Shown here: in pieces, positions 7,054 to 15,093 of the stretch | Layout of the letters: every line of letters starts with the position of its first letter | Position numbering within the stretch: position 1 is the stretch's first letter | The notes under the pieces: generated by a model | Told to the model about the DNA's origin: nothing | Seen by the model: the letters and a program-made list of their open reading frames with translations, nothing else | Databases searched by the model: none | Made by a program: the position numbers and the translations under genes | Assembly: GCA_013297545.1 (NCBI GenBank) | Contig: JAAFHH010000019.1 | Span: 1-15,093 of the forward strand | Length of the DNA stretch: 15,093 nucleotides | Source of the DNA: Alphaproteobacteria bacterium | GTDB lineage: Bacteria > Pseudomonadota > Alphaproteobacteria > Elsterales > Elsteraceae | Reading direction: 5' to 3'

Positions 7054-7761
7054 TTATGCCGACCGTGCCGCCGCCGTCCAGCCGCAAGCGCTCAGCGCAT
7101 CCACCATGTGCGGCGGTGGTTCGGCAACCACCTGGATCGGTGCGCGCTCCGCGCTGTAGGGCACCGCGATGGCGCGGGCGAGCAGGTGCAGGCGTGCGCG
7201 TCCACCACCGCCATAGACAGGATCACCGAGGATTGGGTGGCCGAGGTGCTGGCAGTGCACGCGGATCTGGTGGGTGCGTCCGGTTTTCGGTGTCAGCTCC
7301 AACCAGCTGAGCGTGCCGGCCCGCCCCAGCACCCGCCACTCGGTCACCGAGCGCTGGCCCTTGGGGTCAATCACCATCCGCCAGCCCGCGGCGGCGGAGG
7401 AGATTTTGGCGAGCGCCTGATCGATCACGCCGCTGTCGTCTTCCCGCCCCCCCAGCACGACCGCCCAGTAGGTTTTGGCAACCGTGCCGCCAGCAAACGC
7501 TTGGCCTAAGCGCTTCAACGCCTTCGGATGCCGGCCGAGCACCAAGCAGCCGGCGGTATCCCGGTCCAACCGGTGCGCCAGTTCCGGCCGGCGCTGGAAC
7601 CCAAAGCGCAAGCCGTCGAGGTAGGGCTCCAACGACGGTCCACCGCCTGGTCCCGGGTGGACGGCAATGCCCGGCGGCTTGTCGAGGATCAGGACATGGG
7701 CGTCCTGATAGAGAACGCGGGTCGCAAGATCAGCGGCCAGGGTGGGGTCGGGTTCGGTCAC
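7054..7761 (-). CDS. RluA-family rRNA/tRNA pseudouridine synthase
   Basis: This 235-residue enzyme isomerises uridine to pseudouridine in structured RNA. The catalytic motif HRLDRDTAG puts the essential Asp at residue 66. The domain opens with VLILDKPPGIAVHPG, and the later TGRTHQIRVHCQHLGHPILGD segment (written here as the family's GRTHQIR motif) is characteristic of RluA/RluC/RluD. No N-terminal S4 RNA-binding domain is present, so it resembles the short RluA-like group rather than RluC or RluD; the target nucleotide cannot be assigned. The start is GTG 7761, which gives MTEPDP; there is no clear ribosome-binding site and the exact start is moderately certain. It is divergent from the sensor kinase gene (74-base gap) and lies 48 bases upstream of gltI on the same strand. 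Confidence 0.93.
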   Translation of the reverse strand: MTEPDPTLAADLATRVLYQDAHVLILDKPPGIAVHPGPGGGPSLEPYLDGLRFGFQRRPELAHRLDRDTAGCLVLGRHPKALKRLGQAFAGGTVAKTYWAVVLGGREDDSGVIDQALAKISSAAAGWRMVIDPKGQRSVTEWRVLGRAGTLSWLELTPKTGRTHQIRVHCQHLGHPILGDPVYGGGGRARLHLLARAIAVPYSAERAPIQVVAEPPPHMVDALSACGWTAAARSA

Positions 7762-7786
7762 GGTGGCGCAGTCTAGGTATCCTGCG

Positions 7787-7802
7787 GCGATGGCGCCATA
7801 GC
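7787..7802. promoter_or_regulatory. Palindrome in the divergent synthase/kinase intergenic region
   Basis: ATGGCGCCAT (7790-7799) is a perfect 10-base palindrome, extended to 16 bases with one mismatched pair (GC..GC at the ends). It sits midway in the 74-base gap between the two divergent start codons, where an operator would be expected. No known regulator consensus is recognised and GC-rich palindromes arise by chance, so this is only a candidate site. Confidence 0.25.
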
Positions 7803-7835
7803 GGTGTCCGTCATATCCCTGTAACCTCTAAGGCT

Positions 7836-10800
7836 ATGTTGACTGCCGGTTCCGCCCTGATCTTGTCGCTGGCCTATCTTGGCCTGCTGTTCGCGATCGC
7901 GTGGTTTGGCGATCGTCGGCCGGAACGGTTTCGTGGGCCGGTGCGGGAACCGGCGATCTTTAGTCTGTCGGTCGCGGTCTACTGCACCAGCTGGACGTTC
8001 TATGGCTCGGTCGGGCGGGCGGCGACCAATGGCTATGATTTTCTGCTGATCTATATCGGCCCGTCGCTGGTGCTAACCGCGGGTCTGCCGCTGCTGCGGG
8101 CGATGGTAGTGCGCGCGAAGGCGCAAGGGGTCACCTCGATCGCGGATTTTCTGGGGGCGCGCTACGGCAAAAGCCGGCCGGTCGCAGCCCTGGTGACGGT
8201 GATCGCGACCATCGGCGTGCTGCCCTACATCGCGCTGCAGCTGAAAGCGGTCTCGCTCAGCTTCGATGCGCTGGCAGCGCTGCCGAGTGGCGGGCCCGCA
8301 CCCGTGCTCGACACCGCGTTCTGGGTCGCGGTGCTGATGGCGATCTTCTCCATCCTGTTCGGGGTGCGATCGGTCCAGGCGACGGAGCGCAATCCCGGCC
8401 TCATCCTCGCGGTCGCGTTCGAAAGCCTGGTGAAGTTGGCGGCGTTCCTCGCGGTTGGCTGTTTCGTGGTCTGGGGCATGTTCGATGGCGTGGGGGATAT
8501 TCTTGCGCGCGCGGCCAACGCGGCACCGGGCGTGCTGCTGGAGCCGCAGCCGATTGACCCCGCCCAATGGCTTGCCATCGGCATCTTGTCGGCGGCGGCG
8601 ATTGTCTGCTTGCCGCGCCAGTTCCACGTCGCGGTCGTGGAATGCGGGCGGCCGGAGTATCTGAAAACCGCTGCCTGGGCAGTGCCGGGCTACTTCGTCT
8701 TGATCAACTTGTTTGTGCCGTTGATCGCGCTTGCGGGATCGCTGACCCCAGGATCGGGGGCGGATCCAGATCTGTTCGTGCTGACCTTGCCGCAGTCCGC
8801 CGGCCAGACCACGCTCACCTTGATCGCGTTCCTGGGCGGGCTGTCAGCGGCGACCGGCATGGTGATCGTTGCCTGCGTGGCGCTTGCCACCATGGTGTCC
8901 AACGAACTGGTGATGCCGTTCCTGCTCTCGCGCCTGACCCAAACAGGCGCGCCGAACCTCGGCCCGGTGGTGTTGCAGACCCGGCGGCTCGCGATCCTCG
9001 CCGTCGTATTGCTGGCCTATTTCTACCACCGGATGATCAGCGGCAATTACCCGCTGGCCTCGATCGGCTTGCTGTCATTCGCCGCCGTGGCGCAGTTCGC
9101 CCCGCCTTTGGTGCTGGGGCTGCTGTGGCGCCGCGCGCACCGCCACGGTGCGGTCGCGGGATTGCTTGGCGGCTGGTTGGTGTGGAGCTACGGCATGCTG
9201 CTGCCGAGCTTTGGCGATGCCGGCTGGCTCGACCTTGAGGGTTGGGCCAGCGTGTCCGACATCATGGCGTGGCTGGGAGCCCCCGGTCTCAACCGCTTGA
9301 CCGCCGGTGTGTTCGCGAGCTTGACGCTCAACACCGCGCTGTTGGTCGGCATCTCGATGGTCGCGAAGCCGTCCTTGGTCGATGCGCGCCAGGCCGATGC
9401 GTTCGTTGGTGGGGCAACACCGCAGCCGCGCGCGCTTGCCAGTGCGGCTGCCCTGGTCGAGCTGAAAACCCTGGTCGCCCGGGTGCTTGGGCCGGAGCGC
9501 ACGGATGCTGCGTTTGCGATCGCCAACCCGCCGAACCCGGCCGCGGCAGCGGATTTTGCCGAACGGTTGCTCGCCTCCGCGATCGGCTCGGCGTCCGCGC
9601 GGATTGTGGTGGCGGCGACCCTACAGCGTCGCGGCAAGCTTGATGCTGCCACCCTGCAGGATGCCACCAAGGCGATCCTAGAGGGGCGCGATCTGTTGCG
9701 CACCACGCTGGATGCAATCGGCCAGGGGCTTGCGGTGTTCGATGATGACCGCCGGCTCGCCGCCTGGAACCCGCGGTTTGTCGATCTGTTCGGCTTGGAG
9801 GGCCGCTACCTGCAAGTCGGCACGCCGCTCGAGACCTTGACCCGCGAGCCGACCTTGGCGGCACTCGCAGGCGAACGCTCGGACCAGCAGCGCTCCTTCG
9901 AAGAGCGGCGCGCCGATGGTGTGGTGCTGGCGATTGATCTGACACCCTTGCCGACCGGCGGCTTCGTCGTGGTGGCAACCGACATCACCGCGCGGGTGCG
10001 CATCGAAGAAGCCTTGCGCGATGCCGAACGGCAAATCCGCGTGGTGACCGACAATGTGCCGGTCTACATCGCCTATGTTGACCGCACCAAGCGCTACCGG
10101 TTCTTGAACCGGCCCTACCGCGAAGCCCTCGGGCTCGACGCGGCTGCGGCCGATGGCTTCGATATCGTCGAAGCGCTGGGTGCGGACCGGGTCAGCGAAC
10201 TGGCGCAGCCGATTGCAGGCGCACTCGCTGGTATACCCCAGAGCTTCGAGATTGATCTGCCGGTGCCCGGCAACGAACGCCGGCTTGGTCGCGGCACCTA
10301 CCTGCCGCACCGGGGTGAGGACGGCACCGTGCTCGGCTTCTTCACGCTCTATCAAGACATCACGGACCAGCGCCGCACCGAACAAGCCCTCGAAGCGCGG
10401 GTGGAGGAGCGCACGCGCGCACTCGCCGAAGCCAAGCAGGCGGCCGACGAGGCGAACCTCGGCAAAACCCGGTTCATCGCCGCGGCCTCGCACGATCTGT
10501 TGCAGCCGCTGCACGCCGCCCGCCTGTTCGCGGCAACCCTCGCCGAACAAGCGTCCGCCCGCGAGCAGCCGCTGGTCGACCACATCGACCGGGCCTTGAG
10601 CTCGGTCGAAGACTTGCTGAGCGCGCTGCTCGATATCGCTAAGCTCGATGCCGGTGCCATGGTGCCGAACCGCCAGGCGATTGCCGTTGGCCCGCTGCTT
10701 GATGGCTTGGTGCAGGCGTTCCAACCCTTCGCCCGCCAACGCGGCCTCACCTTAAGCTTCGTGCCAACCAGCCTGGTGGTTGAGAGCGATCCGCAGCTGC

Positions 10801-11555
10801 TGCGCCGGATCTTGCAGAACTTCGTCGTGAATGCCCTGCGCTACACCCAGCAAGGTGGGGTGCTGATCGGGGCGCGCCGCCGGGCCGGCGCGGTCGAACT
10901 GCAGGTCTGGGATACCGGGCCCGGCATCGATGCCGAACACCAGGACGCGATCTTCCGGGAATTCCACCGTTTGGCGACCGACGCGCCGAACCAGCCGAAG
11001 GGCCTTGGCCTCGGCCTTGCGATTGTCGAACGCATTGGCCGCATGCTCGACCATCCCATTCGCCTCAGCTCGCGTCCGGGGTCAGGGTCGATGTTCGCGG
11101 TGACCGTGCCGCAGGGCCTGGCGAGTGCGCTGGCTCCGGTGCCGCCCCAACCAGCGGCTCCGACGGGCAATCCGCTCGCTGGGCGGCGGGTTGTGTGTCT
11201 CGACGATGACCCGGCCGTGGTCGCAGGCATGCAGGCGCTGTTGAGTGCCTGGGCGGTCGACCTGAATGCTGCATCGAGCTTGAGTGCCGCACTCGCCGTG
11301 CCGACCGCACCCGATCTGGTGCTGATCGACCACCACCTCGGCGCTGATGGCGATGGCTTCACTGCCCTTGCGGCCCTCGGTCAGCATTGGGGCCACTGCC
11401 CGCCAGCGATCCTGATCACAGCGGACCGCTCGCAATCCGTGCGCGACGATGCGGCACGCCTGGGGGTTGGCGTGCTCTACAAGCCGGTGCGACCAGCGCA
11501 GTTGCGCGCCCTCATGACCCGCTCGCTCGATCCTGTCGCCCAGGCGGCGGACTGA
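7836..11555 (+). CDS. SSF-domain hybrid sensor histidine kinase/response regulator (CbrA/NahK-like)
   Basis: This single 1239-residue protein combines several modules. Residues 1 to about 505 are a sodium:solute-symporter-like membrane domain with about a dozen hydrophobic segments, opening MLTAGSALILSLAYLGLL. Two PAS domains follow (about 620-725 and 730-850), then a short coiled coil. The HisKA dimerisation helix has phospho-acceptor His886 in SHDLLQPLHAARLF. The HATPase domain shows an N-box (about 993-1005), DTGPGID (about 1025) and a GLGLGLAIV lid (about 1053). The C-terminal receiver has acidic residues Asp1123-1125, phospho-acceptor Asp1165 and Lys1216, all intact. The HDLLQPL box, in place of the usual HELRTPL, is typical of the NahK/ErcS' kinases. 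In relatives such as CbrA the SSF domain senses or transports a nutrient. No partner regulator lies alongside. The ATG at 7836 has AAGG only 2 bases away, so translation initiation may be weak. Confidence 0.95.
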   Translation: MLTAGSALILSLAYLGLLFAIAWFGDRRPERFRGPVREPAIFSLSVAVYCTSWTFYGSVGRAATNGYDFLLIYIGPSLVLTAGLPLLRAMVVRAKAQGVTSIADFLGARYGKSRPVAALVTVIATIGVLPYIALQLKAVSLSFDALAALPSGGPAPVLDTAFWVAVLMAIFSILFGVRSVQATERNPGLILAVAFESLVKLAAFLAVGCFVVWGMFDGVGDILARAANAAPGVLLEPQPIDPAQWLAIGILSAAAIVCLPRQFHVAVVECGRPEYLKTAAWAVPGYFVLINLFVPLIALAGSLTPGSGADPDLFVLTLPQSAGQTTLTLIAFLGGLSAATGMVIVACVALATMVSNELVMPFLLSRLTQTGAPNLGPVVLQTRRLAILAVVLLAYFYHRMISGNYPLASIGLLSFAAVAQFAPPLVLGLLWRRAHRHGAVAGLLGGWLVWSYGMLLPSFGDAGWLDLEGWASVSDIMAWLGAPGLNRLTAGVFASLTLNTALLVGISMVAKPSLVDARQADAFVGGATPQPRALASAAALVELKTLVARVLGPERTDAAFAIANPPNPAAAADFAERLLASAIGSASARIVVAATLQRRGKLDAATLQDATKAILEGRDLLRTTLDAIGQGLAVFDDDRRLAAWNPRFVDLFGLEGRYLQVGTPLETLTREPTLAALAGERSDQQRSFEERRADGVVLAIDLTPLPTGGFVVVATDITARVRIEEALRDAERQIRVVTDNVPVYIAYVDRTKRYRFLNRPYREALGLDAAAADGFDIVEALGADRVSELAQPIAGALAGIPQSFEIDLPVPGNERRLGRGTYLPHRGEDGTVLGFFTLYQDITDQRRTEQALEARVEERTRALAEAKQAADEANLGKTRFIAAASHDLLQPLHAARLFAATLAEQASAREQPLVDHIDRALSSVEDLLSALLDIAKLDAGAMVPNRQAIAVGPLLDGLVQAFQPFARQRGLTLSFVPTSLVVESDPQLLRRILQNFVVNALRYTQQGGVLIGARRRAGAVELQVWDTGPGIDAEHQDAIFREFHRLATDAPNQPKGLGLGLAIVERIGRMLDHPIRLSSRPGSGSMFAVTVPQGLASALAPVPPQPAAPTGNPLAGRRVVCLDDDPAVVAGMQALLSAWAVDLNAASSLSAALAVPTAPDLVLIDHHLGADGDGFTALAALGQHWGHCPPAILITADRSQSVRDDAARLGVGVLYKPVRPAQLRALMTRSLDPVAQAAD

Positions 11556-11560
11556 TCCGC
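11547..11560. terminator. Short hairpin between convergent kinase and fumC genes
   Basis: GCGGA and TCCGC form a perfect 5-bp stem around a CTGA loop that contains the kinase stop codon. It lies just before the fumC stop, so it could act on both transcripts. It is short and has no T-run on either side, so evidence for termination is weak. Confidence 0.25.
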
Positions 11561-11561
11561 G

Positions 11562-12944
<1,383 letters not shown>

Positions 12945-13041
12945 GTGACTGTCCTGCCAACGTTAACCGAACACGTGGGCACGATCGCGCAAACTTGTAG
13001 TGCCGCTGGACGCGACCCGCCCCAACAGTTTAGGCAAGGGG

Positions 13042-13569
13042 ATGCACGCGATCGACCCGTTCCTCGACTTGGCTGCCCCGCACGGTCTGGCGTTCGACCA
13101 GGCGGGTGGCGTCTTCCGCGTGCCACTGGCTGGCGCCTACGGGTTCCACAGCGCGATGAAGCTGGTGGGTGTAACCACGGCGTTCTGCCTGTTGCGGGCA
13201 GCGCTGGCCGGCCTGGCACCGCCACCGCGCGACCAGATCCGGATCGACAGTGGTCACCCGGGATCGGGCATGGAAGACACGTTTGAATACTTCACGCGCT
13301 GCGTATCCACCGGCCGCTATAAGCGCCGTGCGTTCGAAGCCGGTCTGCGCATTGCAGGGGCGGAGGGCGTGTTTCGCTGGCGGATCACGGTTGGCGATAC
13401 CGTGCGGGACTTGACGTTGCGCGATGGTGTCGTGCCCGCCGTGCTGTTCACGGCCGTTCCCCCGGATGCGATGCCGGCGCGCTTGGCCTATCAGCACGAG
13501 GTCGCCTCAGCCATGCTGGCAGCCGAGCCGATGGCCTTGTTCGATGTAGTGGCGGAGCAAACAGCGTGA
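13042..13569 (+). CDS. Uncharacterised 175-residue protein
   Basis: I do not recognise the family. The protein appears soluble, with no signal peptide. Notable residues are His36 in GFHSAMKLVG, Cys49, a striking SGHPGSGMEDTFEYF stretch (70-84) with His72, Glu78 and Asp79, and Cys88 followed by a basic GRYKRR. The later part alternates strand-like segments (FRWRITVGDTVRDLTLRDG), suggesting an alpha/beta protein. His, Cys and acidic residues clustered in glycine-rich turns could form a metal or catalytic site, but this is only inference. I chose the ATG at 13042 because AGG lies 7 bases upstream and AAGGGG directly abuts it; GTG 13000 has no such site. Codon use matches the neighbours, so it is a real gene. 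Its end overlaps the next gene by 4 bases, which implies the two are made together. Confidence 0.75.
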   Translation: MHAIDPFLDLAAPHGLAFDQAGGVFRVPLAGAYGFHSAMKLVGVTTAFCLLRAALAGLAPPPRDQIRIDSGHPGSGMEDTFEYFTRCVSTGRYKRRAFEAGLRIAGAEGVFRWRITVGDTVRDLTLRDGVVPAVLFTAVPPDAMPARLAYQHEVASAMLAAEPMALFDVVAEQTA

Positions 13570-13922
13570 TCCGAGTGGCACTTCTGTTGGCGCTGATCTG
13601 GCTTGGCGGTGCGGCTGCGTGGGCGTGGACGGACTTGGCCGCCCGCACGCAACCACCCCCGCCCCTGTCGACGGCCGAGCTGGAACGCGCCTGTGCCGCG
13701 CGCAGCTACTACGACAAGCCGCAGTGCGTGCAGGTCCTCAGTGCAGAACGGCTGGAGGCGGCGCGCACGGAAGCGCTGACCACGGCAGCACCCGGTTACG
13801 GCGCACTCGCCCTTGGACCGGCCCTGGGTATTCTGTTTTTGGGCCTCGGGCTGCGCGTGGTGTTCCGCCGCCGCCCGCCGCCCGCCCCGGCTCAGCCGAA
13901 AGACCCACTGGACGAGGTGTAG
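13566..13922 (+). CDS. Small uncharacterised two-pass membrane protein
   Basis: This 118-residue protein has an N-terminal hydrophobic segment (residues 4-21), a loop of about 55 residues containing Cys43 and Cys54, and a second hydrophobic segment (about 78-99) followed by a basic RRR and a proline-rich tail. The positive-inside rule predicts both ends in the cytoplasm and the loop in the periplasm, where the two cysteines could form a disulfide. The N-terminal segment might instead be a cleaved signal peptide. The GTG start overlaps the previous stop (GTGA), indicating translational coupling to the 175-residue protein. The last 31 bases overlap the 3' end of the convergent glycosyltransferase gene. 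I recognise no family. Confidence 0.7.
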   Translation: MIRVALLLALIWLGGAAAWAWTDLAARTQPPPPLSTAELERACAARSYYDKPQCVQVLSAERLEAARTEALTTAAPGYGALALGPALGILFLGLGLRVVFRRRPPPAPAQPKDPLDEV

Positions 13923-15093
13923 CGCGGTAACCTCGCGAGGATCGTCTGCTGTGCCGCGTCGAGGCGGGCGACTTCGTCGGCCGCCAGCGGTGCGTTTGGC
14001 CACTGGCGGGGTGCGGCGGCAAAGTCTGCGATGCGCCGGTCCGTAACGATCCGCCCTTCAGCCAGTGCCCACTCGTGGAACGGATGACCAAAGACTGATC
14101 GGCGATAGAGTTCCGGAATGGTGCCGCGCGCCTGCCATTGGGCCAACCCCTCAGTCCAGACCCGGCCATGCGCTTGATCCTGCACGGTCTCGTTGCGGGC
14201 AAAGCCTTCAGCGAAGCGCTCTAGCTTCTGGTGAAAGCGCTGGTAGCCGCGCACGGAGTAGTGGCGGCAGCGGATGGTGTGGGCTGGCACCACCAGGGGA
14301 GCGGCCGAGAAGGCTGCGTGGTTGCCGGGCGCGATCAGCGGCCAACTGGACGCACGTACCCACACCTTGTCGAATTGGGTCAGCCAGGGCATCAGGCTCA
14401 TGTCCCAGGTCGGGGCGCGGTAGCCGAGGCGTGGCAGCGGACGGGTGAACACTTTACTAGCGTGGCTGAGCACCGGCTGTTCGGCGCGCCCATCGGCATG
14501 GTCGAGCAGCATGAGATGGCTCGCCAGGTGGAGCGCGCTCGCACCCGCGAACGGGCCCGCGATTGCAGTGTCGATCGCGTCAGGGATTGGCTCAGGCGCC
14601 AGCCAAAACTCGTCAGCGTCGGACAGCACCACCCAGTCCGCGCCCAGCGCTTCGCGGGCGAGCCAGACCATGCGGGTTGACCACTTGGATTGGTCCATGT
14701 CCTGCACGGGTTCGTCGATGACATAGACCGGCGCGACCCGCGCGATCTCGTCCAAGCGCTGACGGGTGCCATCGCGGGATCCGTTGTCGGTGACCAGCAC
14801 TGCGTCGACGCCGGCATCTAGGTGCCAGGCCAGGTGGGTTTCGATCAGATCGATCTCATCGCGCACGGTCATCGCCAGCACGATCGGGCGGGGGCGGTCG
14901 ACCGGCAGGGGGGCTGGTGTGCCCGGCACGGTGCCCTCGGCCCCAAAGGCGCGATGGGCGAACAGCTCGCTCCAGTGCGCCCGCAGCGGACCGGCCAGCC
15001 GGCCGCGGGCGGCGTTCAAGTGTTCGGCTGCGACCAGCTGATGATAGTGACGCACGGGATCGTGGGTATCCGCGATCACGCGGCTGGCAAACG
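13892..15093 (-). CDS. Glycosyltransferase family 2-type protein (Glyco_tranf_2_4-like), open at right edge
   Basis: The protein likely transfers a sugar from a nucleotide donor in surface polysaccharide or glycan synthesis. Numbering from the GTG at 15079, a GT-A fold begins near residue 65 with IVLAMTVRDEIDLIETHL. It continues with VTDNGSRDGT (about 96-105) and the metal-binding DXD-type motif SDADEFW (Asp154-Ala-Asp156). This DNGSxDGT plus DADEF pattern is typical of the Glyco_tranf_2_4 group. The C-terminal half carries RHYSVRGYQRFHQKLERF, often seen in these enzymes. There is no membrane segment. The frame stays open past the GTG to the window edge and reads FASR just before it, so the true start may lie outside. 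Acceptor and donor cannot be told. Its 3' end overlaps the convergent small membrane protein gene by 31 bases. Confidence 0.88.
   Translation of the reverse strand, partial: FASRVIADTHDPVRHYHQLVAAEHLNAARGRLAGPLRAHWSELFAHRAFGAEGTVPGTPAPLPVDRPRPIVLAMTVRDEIDLIETHLAWHLDAGVDAVLVTDNGSRDGTRQRLDEIARVAPVYVIDEPVQDMDQSKWSTRMVWLAREALGADWVVLSDADEFWLAPEPIPDAIDTAIAGPFAGASALHLASHLMLLDHADGRAEQPVLSHASKVFTRPLPRLGYRAPTWDMSLMPWLTQFDKVWVRASSWPLIAPGNHAAFSAAPLVVPAHTIRCRHYSVRGYQRFHQKLERFAEGFARNETVQDQAHGRVWTEGLAQWQARGTIPELYRRSVFGHPFHEWALAEGRIVTDRRIADFAAAPRQWPNAPLAADEVARLDAAQQTILARLPRYTSSSGSFG

Noticed and set aside
9678..10739. 353-residue minus-strand open frame opposite the sensor kinase
   Set aside because: It lies antisense to PAS and kinase domains whose plus-strand motifs are intact, and it shows no recognisable domain. 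Such long antisense frames are common in high-GC DNA.
12945..13041. CACGTG and GTTAAC palindromes in the fumC/unknown-gene divergent region
   Set aside because: Six-base palindromes are expected by chance. No paired repeats, promoter consensus or known operator accompany them.
13042..13569. Possible FmdE-like (formylmethanofuran dehydrogenase subunit E) assignment of the unknown gene
   Set aside because: GFHSAMKLVG and SGHPGSG faintly recall the His/Gly-rich motif of that family, but the expected HGHxCPG pattern and the cysteine arrangement are absent. The gene is left unassigned.

Overview
This is a gene-dense, high-GC stretch (roughly two thirds G+C by eye) of what looks like an ordinary bacterial chromosome. 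An ATP-dependent DNA ligase of the bacterial repair type, a complete GltIJKL-type amino acid transporter, class II fumarase and a transporter-fused hybrid histidine kinase together suggest an alphaproteobacterium, perhaps Rhodospirillales-like. That placement is inferred from gene types and codon bias, not from a marker gene. I see no tRNA, rRNA, insertion sequence, phage gene or CRISPR array. No gap between genes exceeds about 160 bases, and the windows's two outermost genes both run off the edges.

Layout from left to right. (1) 1-1471, +: the 3' part of an ATP-dependent DNA ligase. It meets tail-to-tail a Crp/Fnr-family regulator (1474-2235, -). (2) 2234-2719, +: a small exported or lipid-anchored staphylococcal-nuclease-like protein, whose upstream start codon overlaps the regulator's start codon head-to-head. 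It is followed by a TPR-repeat/SAM-methyltransferase fusion (about 2875-4038, +) with an unresolved N-terminus. (3) 4035-7761, -: five co-directional genes. In transcription order they are an RluA-family pseudouridine synthase, then the four genes of a glutamate/aspartate-type ABC importer: binding protein, two permeases and an ATPase. The transporter genes are almost back to back, and a hairpin lies between the synthase and the binding protein gene. (4) 7836-11555, +: a single 1239-residue protein that joins a sodium/solute-symporter-like membrane domain to two PAS domains, a histidine kinase and a C-terminal receiver. (5) 11562-12944, -: fumC, convergent with the kinase. (6) 13042-13922, +: two translationally coupled genes of unknown function, a 175-residue soluble protein and a 118-residue protein with two membrane segments. 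(7) 13892-15093, -: a family-2-type glycosyltransferase running off the right edge, with its 3' end overlapping the small membrane protein gene.

Functionally the window is a mosaic of housekeeping and sensory genes: DNA repair, RNA modification, glutamate/aspartate uptake, the TCA cycle, and a transporter-coupled two-component sensor of the CbrA/NahK kind that in known relatives governs carbon or alcohol metabolism. Uptake of dicarboxylic amino acids, fumarase and a nutrient-type sensor could be physiologically related, but the sequence shows no direct link such as a shared operator. I found no convincing novel multi-gene system. The best leads are the uncharacterised coupled pair at 13042-13922, the start or frameshift problem in the TPR-methyltransferase, and the altered metal-site residue in the nuclease-like protein.
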